Positions 45,096-57,519 are shown, numbered from the stretch's first letter. The stretch: DNA of 64,000 bases from Pseudomonas sp. B33.4 (GCF_034555375.1 NZ_CP140706.1:6520001-6584000), one strand, 5' to 3'. Numbers and translations: made by a program. The notes: generated by a model from the sequence alone, not told the origin.

Positions 45096-47126
45096 TTACA
45101 GGTCCAACACCAAGGGTTGGTTGCTTTGTGCCGGGACCGCGCAGCAAATCAGCACATGCCCCGCTTCCGGGATATCCGCCGGCGGCTGTGGATAATTCAC
45201 CGCACCGCTGACCAGCCGGGTCTTGCAGGTACCGCACGAACCACCGCGGCAACTGAACTCCGGGCGTAGCCCACGACTTTCCGCCAGCTCCAGCAAACTC
45301 CCGCCATCGGGCTGCCAGCGCGCCTCTTTCGCCGAGCGCTCGAACACCACCGGCACCGAAGTGGTCGCTGCGGGCGGTTGTTCGATGACGATCGCGTCCG
45401 GATCGGCCTGACGTTTCAGCGTCGACGGGCCAAAGGTTTCCGCATGAATCTGCGCATCGCGCACATCCAGCTCACGCAAGGTGTCGTACAAACCTTGAGT
45501 AAATCCGCCGGGGCCGCAGAGGACAAAGTCGAGCTGATCGAAATCCTCGGCTTCCAGTATGTTCCTCAGCACGGTGCCGTCGATGCGCCCACGCACATCA
45601 AAATCCTCGCCCTCTTGCAGTTCAGCTTCCGGCTGGCTGAGCAAACGCAGCACTCGTACAGCATCGCCTGCGGTTTCCAGCAAACGATCCAACTCCCTGC
45701 GAAACGGCTGATCGACGAGGCTGCGCGAACTCTGCAGCAACAATGTCGGACGAATCCCCCGAGTGCGTAAGCCTTGGTAAACCACCTCGCGCAACATCGA
45801 CAACAACGGCGTGATTCCTACACCGGCCGCCAACAACACCAACGGTCGCTGCTCCAGCGGCGCCACGGTGAAATGCCCTTGTGGTGCCCGCGCTTCCAGT
45901 ACATCGCCGACGCGAATCTGCTCATGCAGATGCGAGGAAATCAGGCCTTCGCGCTTGACGCTGATCCGATAGAAACCATCCGACGGCGCACTCGAAAGAC
46001 TATACGTACGGATGTGTACCTCACCGTCGAGCGTGAAACGCAGCGGCAGATGCTGGCCCGCGAGAAACACCGGCAAACCGGCACCATCGGCGGGCTCCAG
46101 ATAGATCGAGCGAATGTGCTGACTCTCCGCTTCGATCTTCGCCACCCGCAGCGGCCGCCATTGATTGCCCAGCGCTTGCGCCTGCAAACGTGCGTTCGCC
46201 TCGGCCCAGTTACCGGTCAACAGACTGGTCGGCGACATGCCGTCGAAGCGCCAGCGCAACGCCAATGCCGCCGGGCGCCGCACCAGTTTTTCCACATCGA
46301 ATGTCCACAGGCGCTCGGCGCCCTGAAAAGCCTCGATCTGCGGATCATCGAGAAGAATCTCGGTACGCCCGCTGAGTTGCAGCAGATCACCAGTGGAAAA
46401 GTCGATGAACAGCAAGCCGGCCTTGGGATTGAGCAGCAGATTGCCGAGGGTATTGAAGTGCAGATTGCCGGCAAAGTCAGGGATAGTCAGACGATTGCCT
46501 TCCACTCGTACGAAACCGGCTTGGCCGCCACGGTGGGAAACATCCACCGCACGCTGGCCATCGACATCGACGTAACTGGCGACGAAGAATGTGTCGGCGC
46601 CCTCGATCAACGCAATGGCCGCATCGTCGAGACCGTCAAGATGCCGAGCCGGGCGAGTCTGCGGATCCGTCAGTGGCACACGTTGAAACTGACGCAGTTG
46701 AATGTATTGCGGGCAATTGCCGAAAGCCTGATCCACGCTCACGTTGAAACCCTGCGCGGTCAGATTGTCGACATGGCCGTTAAGGCGATTGCGCCGGCGG
46801 GTGTGCAGTTCGATGCCGAGCAAACCGATTGGCTCGCCGTTGCGCAATTGCGCCGGATCATCGGCCGACGGTTGGCTGGCGAAATGCAGATGCTCGGGAT
46901 CGGGCGAGTGGGCAAACCCCGGCGCGCCTTCGAGCACACTGGCCCACGGCCGCCCTTGCGCATCGACGGCGCCGTACAGCATGAAGGGCAATTGCTGATA
47001 GAACTCACGGTGCTGGTCCGGCATCCAGGTGCGAATCACCTTGCGCCCGAAGGCTTCCATGCGTTCGGCAACGCCGACATGGGCCTGCAATTGCTGTTCG
47101 CCAGCGTGCCACGGTGAACGTTCCAT
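45096..47126 (-). CDS. Fused PNPOx-like / ferredoxin reductase / 2Fe-2S oxidoreductase
   Basis: A 676-residue cytosolic multidomain protein. The N-terminal half (about 40-300) resembles pyridoxamine-phosphate-oxidase-like flavin domains (LYGAVDAQGRPWASVLEGAPGF; FFVASYVDVDGQRAVDVSHRGG). The centre is a ferredoxin-NADP reductase module with an FAD motif (RTYSLSSAP) and NAD site (LLAAGVGITPLLSML). The C-terminus is a plant-type 2Fe-2S domain (FSCRGGSCGTCKTRL and a later LICC). The layout resembles Hcr/HmpX-type electron transfer proteins. ATG 47126 has GGAGAG six bases upstream. It precedes no obvious partner; the physiological acceptor is unknown. The GST upstream on the same strand may be co-transcribed. 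Confidence 0.85.
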   Translation of the reverse strand: MERSPWHAGEQQLQAHVGVAERMEAFGRKVIRTWMPDQHREFYQQLPFMLYGAVDAQGRPWASVLEGAPGFAHSPDPEHLHFASQPSADDPAQLRNGEPIGLLGIELHTRRRNRLNGHVDNLTAQGFNVSVDQAFGNCPQYIQLRQFQRVPLTDPQTRPARHLDGLDDAAIALIEGADTFFVASYVDVDGQRAVDVSHRGGQAGFVRVEGNRLTIPDFAGNLHFNTLGNLLLNPKAGLLFIDFSTGDLLQLSGRTEILLDDPQIEAFQGAERLWTFDVEKLVRRPAALALRWRFDGMSPTSLLTGNWAEANARLQAQALGNQWRPLRVAKIEAESQHIRSIYLEPADGAGLPVFLAGQHLPLRFTLDGEVHIRTYSLSSAPSDGFYRISVKREGLISSHLHEQIRVGDVLEARAPQGHFTVAPLEQRPLVLLAAGVGITPLLSMLREVVYQGLRTRGIRPTLLLQSSRSLVDQPFRRELDRLLETAGDAVRVLRLLSQPEAELQEGEDFDVRGRIDGTVLRNILEAEDFDQLDFVLCGPGGFTQGLYDTLRELDVRDAQIHAETFGPSTLKRQADPDAIVIEQPPAATTSVPVVFERSAKEARWQPDGGSLLELAESRGLRPEFSCRGGSCGTCKTRLVSGAVNYPQPPADIPEAGHVLICCAVPAQSNQPLVLDL
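45187..45195 (-). other. DnaA box
   Basis: Perfect 9-mer TGTGGATAA (TTATCCACA on the minus strand), inside the 2Fe-2S domain coding region. Confidence 0.5.
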
Positions 47127-47171
47127 CACGATCTCTCCCCTGCACCGTCGGCACAGTGTGGATTGCGAAAA

Positions 47172-47798
47172 TCAAGCGGTGTTTTGCAGACCGGCAACCG
47201 TGCGCGGCATGCCGACGAAACCAGGCAGGGCTTCAACCCGGGCCAGCCAGGCGCGGACGTTACCGTAGTCGTCCAGCGACACGTTGCCTTCCGGTGCGTG
47301 GGCGATGTAACTGTAGGCCGAAACGTCGGCAATGCTCGGTTCGTCGCCGGCCAGATACGGCGTTTTGCCCAACTCGGCGTCCATCACTTTGAGCAGGTTG
47401 TGCGCACGGGTAATGGCTTCTTCAGCATTCAGTTGCGCGCCGAATACGGTGACCAAACGGGCGGCAGCGGGGCCGAAAGCAATCGGTCCGGCGGCGGCCG
47501 ACAACCAGCGCTGCACCCGTGCCGCACCGATCGGGTCAGCGGGCAGCCAACGACCATTGCCGTATTTCTGCGCCAGATACACCAGAATCGCGTTGGAGTC
47601 GGCCAGCACCACACCGCCGTCATCAATGGCCGGGACTTGGCCAAAACTGTTGATCGCCAGATACGCCGGCTGCTTGTGCTCACCCTTGGCCAGATCGACG
47701 AAGATCAGCTCGGTCGGCAATTGCAGCAGGGACAGCATCAACTCGACACGGTGGGCGTGGCCGGAACGTGGAAAGTTGTAGAGTTTGATCGCTTGCAT
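47172..47798 (-). CDS. Glutathione S-transferase family protein
   Basis: Cytosolic GST of 208 residues with an N-terminal thioredoxin-like domain (1-80; [41 protein letters not shown] containing the cis-Pro and the glutathione-contacting Asp-Ser) and an all-alpha C-terminal domain (about 90-205). The position of the catalytic residue is taken by a Ser in PRSGHAHR, suggesting a theta/beta-like class. It is divergent from a LysR regulator two genes away and upstream of the fused oxidoreductase on the same strand. Substrate unknown. Confidence 0.9.
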   Translation of the reverse strand: MQAIKLYNFPRSGHAHRVELMLSLLQLPTELIFVDLAKGEHKQPAYLAINSFGQVPAIDDGGVVLADSNAILVYLAQKYGNGRWLPADPIGAARVQRWLSAAAGPIAFGPAAARLVTVFGAQLNAEEAITRAHNLLKVMDAELGKTPYLAGDEPSIADVSAYSYIAHAPEGNVSLDDYGNVRAWLARVEALPGFVGMPRTVAGLQNTA

Positions 47799-47912
47799 GG
47801 TCGACTCCGCTGAACAGGGGCGCCGCTGCGGGGATGAGAGCGCCGATGGAGGCCATCTTGCGCTGATCGCGAAAACAACAGAATAACCAGCAACCGCAAT
47901 CGATTATTTCAT

Positions 47913-48830
47913 TCAGTGCAATAACGCCGCATTTTTCAATGCGGGATGTTCGCGCAAAGCCTCAGCCGTGAAATCGACAAAACTGCGGATCCGCGCGGGC
48001 GCCTTGCGCCCACCCTGATACACGACATGGATCGGCAGCGGCGGCAGTTCGAATTCCGCGAGGACTATTTCCAGTGCGCCGGCCGCAACCTGGCTCGCCA
48101 CTTGATAGGACAACACGCGAGTCAACCCCAACCCCGTGCAAGCTGCCGTAATTGCAGCCTGATTGGCGGTAACAATCAGACGCGGCTCAGGACGCACACT
48201 GAGCGGTTCGCCACCGTCGAGAAACGGCCAACTGCGCTGCTGCCCGATCGCTGAAGTCGCCACCACTGGCGCCCCCGCCAACGCGTGGGGATGCAGCGGT
48301 CGACCATACTTGGCAAAGTATTTGGGCGAGCCGCAAATGACCCGACGCACCTCACCGACCCGAATCGCATGCTGATTGCTGTCCGGCAGATCGCCGATGC
48401 GCACCGCCACATCGATGCCTTCCTCGACCATGTTGACCATCCGATCGACCAGGACGGCATTGATCGTGACATCCGGATACTGCGCGAGATAACGCGCCAT
48501 CACCGGCGTCACAAACAAATCACCGAACAACACAGGCGCCGTCACCGTCAGTTGCCCACGCGGCTCGGCATGACTGCCCGCCGCCGAATCCTCGGCTTCC
48601 TGCACCTCGGCGAGAATCCTCCGACAATCCTCCAGATAACGCTGCCCGGCTTCGCTCAAATGCACACTGCGCGTGGTACGAATCAGCAACTGCGTACCGA
48701 TCCGCAACTCCAGCGCCGCCACCGCCCGCGTGACGCTGGCGGCCGACAACCCCAGACGCCGCGCGGCCGCTGAGAAGCCTTGCTCCTGGGCGACGGTGGT
48801 GAAGATGTGCATTTCCTGGAAGCGATCCAT
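47913..48830 (-). CDS. LysR family transcriptional regulator
   Basis: Regulator of 305 residues with an N-terminal winged helix-turn-helix (1-60; FTTVAQEQGFSAAARRLGLSAASVTRAVAALE) and a periplasmic-binding-protein-like effector domain (about 90-300). It lies on the same strand as, and 114 bases upstream of, the GST gene, which it may control. No T-N11-A operator could be assigned with confidence. The preceding glmS transcript is stopped by a strong hairpin just upstream. Confidence 0.9.
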   Translation of the reverse strand: MDRFQEMHIFTTVAQEQGFSAAARRLGLSAASVTRAVAALELRIGTQLLIRTTRSVHLSEAGQRYLEDCRRILAEVQEAEDSAAGSHAEPRGQLTVTAPVLFGDLFVTPVMARYLAQYPDVTINAVLVDRMVNMVEEGIDVAVRIGDLPDSNQHAIRVGEVRRVICGSPKYFAKYGRPLHPHALAGAPVVATSAIGQQRSWPFLDGGEPLSVRPEPRLIVTANQAAITAACTGLGLTRVLSYQVASQVAAGALEIVLAEFELPPLPIHVVYQGGRKAPARIRSFVDFTAEALREHPALKNAALLH

Positions 48831-48851
48831 GGTGCCTCTCGAGTCAGATAC

Positions 48852-48880
48852 AAAAATCGCAGCCGAAGCTGCGATTTTTT
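48852..48880 (-). terminator. Rho-independent terminator of glmS (two-way)
   Basis: AAAAATCGCAGC and GCTGCGATTTTT form a 12-bp stem with a CGAA loop (48864-48867), flanked by A and T runs so it works on both strands. It lies 26 bases after the glmS stop. The arms share the GCAGC/GCTGCGATTTTT sequence of the local REP family. Confidence 0.88.
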
Positions 48881-48895
48881 TGGGCGTAGGTCAGC

Positions 48896-48904
48896 TGTGG
48901 ATAA
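48896..48904 (-). other. DnaA box
   Basis: Perfect 9-mer TGTGGATAA between the glmS terminator and the glmS stop codon. Confidence 0.5.
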
Positions 48905-48905
48905 C

Positions 48906-50738
48906 TTATTCCACCGTCACCGACTTCGCCAGGTTACGCGGCTGATCGACGTCCGTACCTTTAAGCACCGCCACGTAGTACGACAGCAACTGCAGCGGAA
49001 CCGTGTAGAGGATCGGCGAGAGGATGTCGTGGATGTGCGGCATCTGCACTACGTGGGTGCCTTCGCCGTTGGTCATCCCGGCTTTTTCGTCGGCGAACAC
49101 GATCAGCTCGCCGCCACGGGCGCGGACTTCCTGCAGGTTGGATTTGAGCTTTTCCAGCAGTTCGTTGTTCGGCGCCACGGTGACTACCGGCATGTCGTTA
49201 TCCACAAGCGCCAGCGGACCGTGTTTCAGTTCGCCAGCCGGATAGGCTTCGGCGTGGATGTAGGAGATTTCCTTGAGTTTTAGGGCACCTTCCATCGCCA
49301 CCGGGAATTGCGCACCACGGCCAAGGAACAGCGTGTGGTTTTTCTCGGCGAACAATTCGGCGATCTTCTCCACGGTGCTGTCCATGGCGAGTGCTTCGCC
49401 GAGACGGGTTGGCAGACGACGCAACTCTTCGACCAGACGCGCTTCAACGCCGTTGGCCAAGGTGCCGCGCACTTGGCCCAGCGACAGGGTCAGCAGCAGT
49501 AGGCCAACCAATTGCGTGGTGAACGCTTTGGTCGAGGCCACGCCGATTTCACGGCCTGCCTGGGTCAGCAGGGTCAGATCGGATTCGCGTACCAGCGAGC
49601 TGATGCCGACGTTGCAGATGGCCAGACTGGCGAGGAAGCCGAGTTCCTTGGCGTTGCGCAGGGCAGCCAGGGTGTCGGCGGTTTCGCCGGATTGCGAGAT
49701 GGTCACGAACAGGGTGTCCGGCTGCACCACGACTTTGCGGTAACGGAATTCGCTGGCGACTTCGACCTGGCACGGGATACCGGCCAGTTCTTCAAGCCAG
49801 TAACGCGCGACCATGCCAGCGTGATAACTGGTACCGCACGCGACGATCTGCACGTTGCGGACTTTGGCGAACAGCTCGGCCGCTTGTGGGCCGAATGCTT
49901 GCACCAGCACCTGATCATTGCTCAGGCGACCTTCGAGGGTGCGTTGTACAACGGCCGGTTGCTCGTGGATTTCCTTGAGCATGTAGTGGCGGTATTCACC
50001 TTTGTCGGCGGCTTCGGCACCGTCGCTGTACTGCACGGTCTGGCGCTCGACGGCATTGCCATTGATGTCCCAGATCTGCACGTTGTCGCGGCGAATTTCG
50101 GCGATATCGCCTTCTTCCAGGTACATGAAGCGGTCGGTGACCTGACGCAGCGCCAACTGGTCAGACGCGAGGAAGTTCTCGCCAAGGCCCAATCCAATCA
50201 CCAACGGGCTGCCACTGCGCGCGGCGACCAGACGATCCGGCTGCTTGGCATTGATCACCGCCAAACCATAAGCACCGTGCAGTTCCTTGACCGTCGCTTT
50301 CAGCGCAACGCTCAGATCTGGCTGGTCCTTGAGTTTGTGGCTGAGCAGGTGGGCGATGACTTCGGTGTCGGTGTCCGAAGTAAACACGTAACCCAGCGCT
50401 ATCAGTTGTTCACGCAGGGCTTCGTGGTTTTCGATGATGCCGTTGTGCACCACCGCGATGTCGCCGGAGAAATGCGGGTGGGCGTTGCGTTCGCAGGGTG
50501 CGCCGTGGGTTGCCCAGCGGGTGTGGGCAATGCCCAGACGGCCGACCAACGGGTGTTCGGCCAGCGCCGCTTCGAGTTCGCTGACTTTACCCGGGCGACG
50601 CATGCGCTCGAGGGTTTCGTCGTTGGTGAAGACCGCGACACCGGCGCTGTCGTAGCCGCGGTATTCAAGGCGCTTGAGGCCTTCGAGCAGGATGGCGGTG
50701 ATATTACGTTCAGCAACTGCGCCGACAATTCCACACAT
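48906..50738 (-). CDS. glmS: Glutamine-fructose-6-phosphate aminotransferase GlmS
   Basis: Makes glucosamine 6-phosphate from fructose 6-phosphate and glutamine, the first step toward UDP-GlcNAc for peptidoglycan and LPS. The 610-residue protein starts with the catalytic Cys after Met removal ([10 protein letters not shown]), has the glutaminase domain to about 240 and two SIS domains ([31 protein letters not shown] SQSGET), and ends with the conserved [13 protein letters not shown] eight bases before ATG 50738 fixes the start. It follows glmR by two bases, so the pair is co-transcribed. No glmS ribozyme is seen, as expected for a proteobacterium. Confidence 0.96.
   Translation of the reverse strand: MCGIVGAVAERNITAILLEGLKRLEYRGYDSAGVAVFTNDETLERMRRPGKVSELEAALAEHPLVGRLGIAHTRWATHGAPCERNAHPHFSGDIAVVHNGIIENHEALREQLIALGYVFTSDTDTEVIAHLLSHKLKDQPDLSVALKATVKELHGAYGLAVINAKQPDRLVAARSGSPLVIGLGLGENFLASDQLALRQVTDRFMYLEEGDIAEIRRDNVQIWDINGNAVERQTVQYSDGAEAADKGEYRHYMLKEIHEQPAVVQRTLEGRLSNDQVLVQAFGPQAAELFAKVRNVQIVACGTSYHAGMVARYWLEELAGIPCQVEVASEFRYRKVVVQPDTLFVTISQSGETADTLAALRNAKELGFLASLAICNVGISSLVRESDLTLLTQAGREIGVASTKAFTTQLVGLLLLTLSLGQVRGTLANGVEARLVEELRRLPTRLGEALAMDSTVEKIAELFAEKNHTLFLGRGAQFPVAMEGALKLKEISYIHAEAYPAGELKHGPLALVDNDMPVVTVAPNNELLEKLKSNLQEVRARGGELIVFADEKAGMTNGEGTHVVQMPHIHDILSPILYTVPLQLLSYYVAVLKGTDVDQPRNLAKSVTVE
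49198..49206 (+). other. DnaA box (inside glmS)
   Basis: Perfect 9-mer TTATCCACA. Confidence 0.5.
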
Positions 50739-50740
50739 GC

Positions 50741-51517
50741 TTATTTCTCCTGACTGACAGCCGCGCAAATCACGGTGATACCGCGGGCCTGAATCTGATC
50801 GCGTGCCTCGCTAGGCAGGCGATCATCGGTAATTAGGGTATGGACGCTGCTCCACGGCAGTTCCAGATTGGGGATCTTGCGACCGATCTTGTCGGCCTCG
50901 ACCATGACGATGACTTCCCGCGCCACTTCAGCCATGACCCGGCTCAAACCGAGCAGCTCATTGAAGGTGGTGGTGCCACGAACCAGATCGATGCCATCGG
51001 CGCCAATGAACAACTGGTCGAAGTCGTAAGAGCGTAGTACCTGCTCGGCAACCTGGCCCTGAAAGGATTCCGAATGCGGATCCCAGGTGCCACCGGTCAT
51101 CAGCAGCACCGGCTCGTGCTCGAGTTCGCTCAAGGCGTTGGCGACGTGCAGGGAGTTGGTCATCACCACCAGACCGGGCTGTTGTCCAAGTTCCGGGATC
51201 ATCGCGGCGGTGGTGCTGCCGCTGTCGATGATGATGCGCGCATGTTCGCGGATGCGTTTCACCGCCGCGCGGGCAATCGCCTGTTTGTATTTGGAAACGC
51301 TCTGCGCAGTTTCCGCGACCAGTTCCTGCGGCATAGTGATCGCCCCGCCGTAGCGGCGCAGCAACAGACCATGAGTTTCCAGCGCGGCGAGATCCTTGCG
51401 AATCGTAACTTCGGAGGTTTCGAAGCGCTTGGCCAGTTCATCCACACTGACTTCGCCCTGCTCGTTGAGCAAGGCGAGGATGTTGTGGCGGCGTTGCGGC
51501 GTGTTGCGTTTCGACAT
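50741..51517 (-). CDS. glmR: DeoR family regulator GlmR
   Basis: Transcription factor of 258 residues with a DeoR helix-turn-helix (about 5-60; [31 protein letters not shown]) and a sugar-phosphate-sensing domain (about 75-235) including [11 protein letters not shown] and FIGADGID. The orthologue PA5550 is named GlmR and lies directly upstream of glmS, as here. It probably adjusts glmS expression to amino sugar supply. The upstream gap to glmU (161 bases) contains a REP-like hairpin; no GlmR operator could be defined. Confidence 0.9.
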   Translation of the reverse strand: MSKRNTPQRRHNILALLNEQGEVSVDELAKRFETSEVTIRKDLAALETHGLLLRRYGGAITMPQELVAETAQSVSKYKQAIARAAVKRIREHARIIIDSGSTTAAMIPELGQQPGLVVMTNSLHVANALSELEHEPVLLMTGGTWDPHSESFQGQVAEQVLRSYDFDQLFIGADGIDLVRGTTTFNELLGLSRVMAEVAREVIVMVEADKIGRKIPNLELPWSSVHTLITDDRLPSEARDQIQARGITVICAAVSQEK

Positions 51518-51597
51518 AGCGACTTAAGTTTCGATTCGAAAGATAACGGAAGCAATCAAAACCTATCAGCCATAAATCGTCAAGCCGTCATCCCAAA

Positions 51598-51658
51598 AAA
51601 AATCGCAACCCCAACATTCCCCGTAGGAACTGTCGAAGGCTGCGATCTTTTGATCTTC
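51598..51658. repeat. REP-like hairpin, probable glmU terminator
   Basis: AAAAAATCGCAACC (from 51598) faces AAGGCTGCGATCTTTT (51638-51653) around GTAGGAACTGTCG. It is a degenerate copy of the REP family at 1022 and 12840. Located just after glmU and before glmR on the same strand, it likely ends the glmU transcript. Confidence 0.6.
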
Positions 51659-51668
51659 AAAATGCCGC

Positions 51669-51677
51669 TGTGGATAA
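51669..51677 (-). other. DnaA box
   Basis: Perfect 9-mer TGTGGATAA just beyond the glmU stop. Confidence 0.5.
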
Positions 51678-51678
51678 C

Positions 51679-53046
51679 TCAGCTTTTCTTGATCTTCTCC
51701 GGTCGCTTCCAGCCATCGATGTTTCTCTGCCGCGCTCGGCCCACGGCCAACTGCGCGTTATCCACATTCTGCGTAATGGTCGACCCCGCCGCCGTGGTCG
51801 CACCGGCGGAGATATCCACAGGTGCTACCAACGAGTTGTTGGAGCCGATGAACACGTCCGCACCCAACACTGTTTTCCACTTGTTGGCGCCATCGTAGTT
51901 GCAGGTGATGGTGCCGGCGCCAATGTTGGTACGCGCACCGATCTCGGCATCGCCCAGATAAGTCAGGTGTCCTGCTTTGGCGCCCTCACCCATATGGGCG
52001 TTTTTCAGCTCGACAAAGTTACCCACATGCGCACGAGCTTCGAGCACGGTGCCTGGACGCAGGCGCGCGAACGGTCCGGCATCACTGCCCTCGCCGAGCA
52101 CCGCACCTTCAATGTGCGAGTTGGCCTTGATCACCACGCCTTTGCGCAGGGTGCTGTCCTTGATCACACAGTTCGGACCGATCTCCACATCATCTTCGAT
52201 GACCACGTTGCCTTCGAGAATCACGTTGATGTCGATCAGCACGTCACGACCCACGGTCACTTCGCCACGCACATCGAAACGTGCCGGATCCCGCAAGGTG
52301 ACACCTTGCGCCATCAGACGACGGCCAGCGCGCAACTGGTAATGACGCTCCAGCTCGGACAGCTGCTTGCGATCATTGGCGCCCTGCACTTCCATCGGAT
52401 CGTGCGGTTGTTCGGTGGCCACCACCAGACCATCGCTCACCGCCATCTCGATCACGTCGGTCAGGTAGTACTCGCCTTGGGCATTGTTGTTCGACAAGCG
52501 GCTCATCCAGTCGGCCAAGTGATTGGCCGGGACTGCGAGAATGCCAGTGTTGCCTTCAGTGATCGCGCGTTGCGCTTCGCTTGCGTCTTTGTGTTCGACG
52601 ATTGCGGCCACCTTGCCGTCGGCATCACGCACGATGCGGCCGTAACCGGTAGGGTCTTCCAGCTCGACGGTGAGCAACCCCATCTGCCCAGGCACGACAT
52701 GTTTGAGCAGGCGCTGCAGGGTTTCGACTTCAATCAGCGGCACGTCACCGTAGAGAATCAGTACGGTGTCGGCAGTAATGAATGGCACAGCCTGGGCTGT
52801 GGCGTGGCCAGTGCCCTGTTGTTTGTCTTGAAGGACGAAATTCAGATCGTCAGCAGCCAGACGTTCACGCACTACGTCAGCGCCATGGCCGATGACCACG
52901 TGAATGCGTTGTGGATCGAGTTGGCGGGCGCTGTGGATAACATGGCCCAGCATGGAATTGCCGGCAATCGGATGCAGTACTTTCGGCAGGGCCGAACGCA
53001 TACGAGTGCCTTGACCGGCCGCGAGGATAACGATTTCAAGAGACAT
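51679..53046 (-). CDS. glmU: Bifunctional GlmU (GlcN-1-P acetyltransferase / GlcNAc-1-P uridyltransferase)
   Basis: Two-step enzyme giving UDP-GlcNAc. The 455-residue protein has an N-terminal nucleotidyltransferase domain with [15 protein letters not shown] (8-22), YGDVPL and the metal-binding region, and a C-terminal left-handed beta-helix from about residue 250 with hexapeptide repeats and the acetyl-CoA segment ([16 protein letters not shown] [27 protein letters not shown]). The ATG is 118 bases from the atpC stop, with the atp terminator between, so glmU likely has its own promoter. It precedes glmR-glmS, placing the amino sugar genes together. Confidence 0.96.
   Translation of the reverse strand: MSLEIVILAAGQGTRMRSALPKVLHPIAGNSMLGHVIHSARQLDPQRIHVVIGHGADVVRERLAADDLNFVLQDKQQGTGHATAQAVPFITADTVLILYGDVPLIEVETLQRLLKHVVPGQMGLLTVELEDPTGYGRIVRDADGKVAAIVEHKDASEAQRAITEGNTGILAVPANHLADWMSRLSNNNAQGEYYLTDVIEMAVSDGLVVATEQPHDPMEVQGANDRKQLSELERHYQLRAGRRLMAQGVTLRDPARFDVRGEVTVGRDVLIDINVILEGNVVIEDDVEIGPNCVIKDSTLRKGVVIKANSHIEGAVLGEGSDAGPFARLRPGTVLEARAHVGNFVELKNAHMGEGAKAGHLTYLGDAEIGARTNIGAGTITCNYDGANKWKTVLGADVFIGSNNSLVAPVDISAGATTAAGSTITQNVDNAQLAVGRARQRNIDGWKRPEKIKKS
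51758..51766 (+). other. DnaA box (inside glmU)
   Basis: Perfect 9-mer TTATCCACA. Confidence 0.5.
52932..52940 (-). other. DnaA box (inside glmU)
   Basis: Perfect 9-mer TGTGGATAA. Confidence 0.5.
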
Positions 53047-53106
53047 GACTGGCTACCAATCCTGGGTGGTCAGCAACTGCGACCGGGTTTCGGGAATTCG
53101 GAAAAG

Positions 53107-53136
53107 AAAAAAGGGTAGCCGAGGCTACCCTTTTTT
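53107..53136 (-). terminator. Rho-independent terminator of the atp operon
   Basis: AAGGGTAGC (53111-53119) pairs with GCTACCCTT (53124-53132) around a CGAG tetraloop, with A and T runs on both sides. It lies about 30 bases after the atpC stop and ends the atpIBEFHAGDC transcript before glmU. Confidence 0.92.
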
Positions 53137-53164
53137 ATCAATCGCACAACAAGCGGCTGACGGA

Positions 53165-53590
53165 TTAACCGCCAAACTTCTTGCGGATCTGCTGGACGGT
53201 GCGCAGCTGAGCTGCAGCCTCGGCCAGACGTGCTGACGCAGCGCTGTAGTCGAAATCAGCGCCTTTTTCATGCAGAGCATGCTCGGCAGCCTTGAGAGCT
53301 GCTTGAGCCTGAGCTTCATCCAGGTCGGCGGCACGTTGCACGGTATCGGCAAGCACTTTGACCATGTTCGGCTGAACCTCGAGGAAACCACCGGAGATGT
53401 AGAACACCTCGGCTTCCCCGCCTTGCTTGATCAGGCGGATCGGACCTGGCTTCAGATTAGTGATCAGCGGCGCGTGACCCAGAGCGATACCAAGATCACC
53501 CAGTGCACCGTGCGCAATCACCATCTCGACCAGGCCGGAAAAGATTTCCCCTTCCGCGCTGACGATATCGCAATGGACTGTCATAGCCAT
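53165..53590 (-). CDS. atpC: F1Fo ATP synthase subunit epsilon
   Basis: Central-stalk subunit of 141 residues with an N-terminal beta-sandwich ([31 protein letters not shown]) and a C-terminal helical hairpin (about 90-140) that can inhibit rotation. Last gene of the atp operon, 45 bases after atpD. Confidence 0.96.
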   Translation of the reverse strand: MAMTVHCDIVSAEGEIFSGLVEMVIAHGALGDLGIALGHAPLITNLKPGPIRLIKQGGEAEVFYISGGFLEVQPNMVKVLADTVQRAADLDEAQAQAALKAAEHALHEKGADFDYSAASARLAEAAAQLRTVQQIRKKFGG

Positions 53591-53635
53591 CTGATTGCCT
53601 CAACCTAAATTAGCGCCCGTTGCCGGGCGCCGGGA

Positions 53636-55042
<1,407 letters not shown>

Positions 55043-55903
55043 TTAAACCGCGGCAGCGCCGCCGACGATTTCCGAGATCTCTTGGGTGATCGCAGCCTGA
55101 CGCGCCTTGTTGTAGATCAGCTGCAAATCGCTGATCAAATCACCGGCGTTGTCGGTAGCGTTCTTCATCGCGATCATCCGCGCAGCTTGTTCAGCCGCGT
55201 TGTTCTCGACCACCGCCTGGTAGACCTGCGACTCAACGTAGCGGACCATCAAGCCGTCAAGCAGCTCTTTGGCATCCGGTTCGTAGAGATAGTCCCAGTG
55301 GTGCTTGAGATCCTGATCCGGGGTGGCCACCAGTGGAATCAACTGCTCCACGGTAGGCTGTTGCGTCATGGTGTTGATGAACTTGTTGGACACCACGGAC
55401 AGGCGGTCAATACGGCCGTCCAGGTAGGCATCCAGCATCACCTTGACGCTGCCGATCAGATCATTGATCGACGGCTCTTCACCCAGGTGGCTGATAGCTG
55501 CAACGACGTTACCGCCGAAGTTGCGGAAAAAGGCCGCACCCTTGCTACCAACAACACACAGATCAATCTCGACGCCGTTTTCGCGGTTTACCGCCATGTC
55601 CTTGACCAGGGCCTTGAACAGGTTGGTGTTCAAGCCACCGCACAAACCACGGTCACTGCTCACAACGACATAACCAACACGCTTGATTTCGCGGTCGATC
55701 ATGAACGGGTGGCGGTATTCCGGGTTGGCGTTGGCCAGATGCCCAATTACCTGGCGGATACGCTCCGCATAAGGACGGCTAGCAGCCATGCGCATTTGTG
55801 CCTTGCGCATTTTGCTGACCGCCACTTTTTCCATGGCGCTGGTAATCTTTTGCGTGCTTTTGATGCTCGCAATCTTACTGCGAATCTCTTTTGCGCCTGC
55901 CAT
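55043..55903 (-). CDS. atpG: F1Fo ATP synthase subunit gamma
   Basis: Rotor shaft subunit of 286 residues. The N-terminal helix ([23 protein letters not shown]) and C-terminal helix ([34 protein letters not shown]) form the coiled coil that turns inside alpha3-beta3. [11 protein letters not shown] marks the central domain. Length is normal. Confidence 0.97.
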   Translation of the reverse strand: MAGAKEIRSKIASIKSTQKITSAMEKVAVSKMRKAQMRMAASRPYAERIRQVIGHLANANPEYRHPFMIDREIKRVGYVVVSSDRGLCGGLNTNLFKALVKDMAVNRENGVEIDLCVVGSKGAAFFRNFGGNVVAAISHLGEEPSINDLIGSVKVMLDAYLDGRIDRLSVVSNKFINTMTQQPTVEQLIPLVATPDQDLKHHWDYLYEPDAKELLDGLMVRYVESQVYQAVVENNAAEQAARMIAMKNATDNAGDLISDLQLIYNKARQAAITQEISEIVGGAAAV

Positions 55904-55953
55904 GTAACACCTATCAGGTTAGCAAGCGGGAGCCTCGCGGCTCCCGCTGCGGC

Positions 55954-57498
55954 TTACCAGGTTTGGGTGGCCTTGAACTTCTCGATACCGGCTTTCATGC
56001 CAGCGTCGATTTCGTCATTGAAGTCACCTTTAACGTTGATCTTGGCCATCAAATCGGCGTGATCGCGGTTGAAGAAAGCAATCAGCGCTTGTTCGAAGCT
56101 GCCGATCTTGGCGATTTCAATGTCAGTCAGGAACCCACGCTCAGCGGCATACAGCGACAGCGCCATGTCAGCGATCGACATTGGTGCGTATTGCTTCTGC
56201 TTCATCAGCTCGGTAACGCGCTGACCATGCTCAAGTTGCTTACGGGTCGCTTCGTCCAGGTCAGAAGCGAACTGGGCGAATGCCGCCAGTTCACGGTACT
56301 GAGCCAGAGCGGTACGGATACCACCGGACAGCTTCTTGATGATCTTGGTCTGAGCGGCACCACCCACACGGGATACCGAAACACCGGCGTTCACTGCAGG
56401 GCGGATGCCCGAGTTGAACATGGCCGATTCCAGGAAGATCTGACCGTCGGTGATGGAAATCACGTTGGTCGGAACGAACGCGGAAACGTCGCCAGCCTGG
56501 GTTTCGATGATCGGCAGTGCGGTCAGGGAACCGGTTTTGCCGGTCACTGCGCCGTTGGTGAACTTCTCTACATATTCTTCCGAAACGCGGGATGCGCGCT
56601 CCAGCAGACGGGAGTGGAGATAGAACACGTCGCCTGGGTAAGCTTCACGGCCTGGTGGACGGCGCAGCAGCAGGGAAATCTGGCGGTAAGCCACTGCTTG
56701 CTTGGACAGATCGTCATAAACGATCAGCGCGTCTTCACCGCGGTCGCGGAAGAATTCACCCATGGTGCAACCGGAGTACGGTGCCAGGAATTGCAGCGCA
56801 GGAGATTCCGAAGCACTGGCAGCCACGATGATCGTGTTGGCCAGGGCGCCGTTTTCTTCCAGCTTGCGAACCACGTTGGCGATGGTCGATTGCTTCTGAC
56901 CAATAGCTACGTAGACGCAGAAAATGCCGCTGTCTTTCTGGTTGATGATCGCGTCGATCGCCAGAGCGGTTTTACCGATCTGACGGTCACCGATGATCAG
57001 CTCACGCTGGCCACGGCCGACAGGAATCATGGCATCGACAGCCTTGTAGCCAGTCTGTACAGGCTGGTCTACCGACTTACGCCAGATCACGCCCGGAGCA
57101 ACTTTCTCGACCGCGTCGGTCTCGGTGTTGCCCAGTGGACCTTTGCCGTCAACAGGGTTACCCAGTGCGTCGACTACGCGACCCAGCAGTTCCTTACCAA
57201 CCGGAACTTCGAGGATGCGGCCGGTGCACTTGGCGCTCATGCCTTCAGCCAGAGACTGGTAAGCGCCCAGTACAACGGCACCTACGGAGTCTTGCTCCAG
57301 GTTGAGGGCCATACCGTAGACGCCGCCCGGAAACTCGATCATCTCGCCGTACATTACGTCGGCCAGACCGTGAATCCGCACGATGCCGTCAGATACGCTG
57401 ACGACAGTGCCTTCGTTACGGGCTTGGGAGGTCACATCGAGCTTGTCGATGCGGCCCTTGATAATTTCACTTATTTCGGAAGGATTGAGTTGCTGCAT
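55954..57498 (-). CDS. atpA: F1Fo ATP synthase subunit alpha
   Basis: Non-catalytic nucleotide-binding subunit of 514 residues, three per F1. It has the Walker A-type motif GDRQIGKT (near 170), [20 protein letters not shown] [12 protein letters not shown] and the N-terminal beta-barrel. 21 bases separate it from atpH. A 683-codon antisense frame covers it but reflects codon usage, not a gene. Confidence 0.98.
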   Translation of the reverse strand: MQQLNPSEISEIIKGRIDKLDVTSQARNEGTVVSVSDGIVRIHGLADVMYGEMIEFPGGVYGMALNLEQDSVGAVVLGAYQSLAEGMSAKCTGRILEVPVGKELLGRVVDALGNPVDGKGPLGNTETDAVEKVAPGVIWRKSVDQPVQTGYKAVDAMIPVGRGQRELIIGDRQIGKTALAIDAIINQKDSGIFCVYVAIGQKQSTIANVVRKLEENGALANTIIVAASASESPALQFLAPYSGCTMGEFFRDRGEDALIVYDDLSKQAVAYRQISLLLRRPPGREAYPGDVFYLHSRLLERASRVSEEYVEKFTNGAVTGKTGSLTALPIIETQAGDVSAFVPTNVISITDGQIFLESAMFNSGIRPAVNAGVSVSRVGGAAQTKIIKKLSGGIRTALAQYRELAAFAQFASDLDEATRKQLEHGQRVTELMKQKQYAPMSIADMALSLYAAERGFLTDIEIAKIGSFEQALIAFFNRDHADLMAKINVKGDFNDEIDAGMKAGIEKFKATQTW

Positions 57499-57519
57499 TG
57501 CTCTGCTGCCCCTTCAAAC

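Noticed and set aside
45774..47117. 447-codon open frame antisense to the fused oxidoreductase
   Set aside because: The minus-strand gene has intact FAD, NAD and 2Fe-2S motifs; the opposite frame has none.
48906..50738. Possible glmS ribozyme or riboswitch
   Set aside because: The gap before glmS is two bases after glmR and cannot hold the ribozyme, which is a Gram-positive feature.
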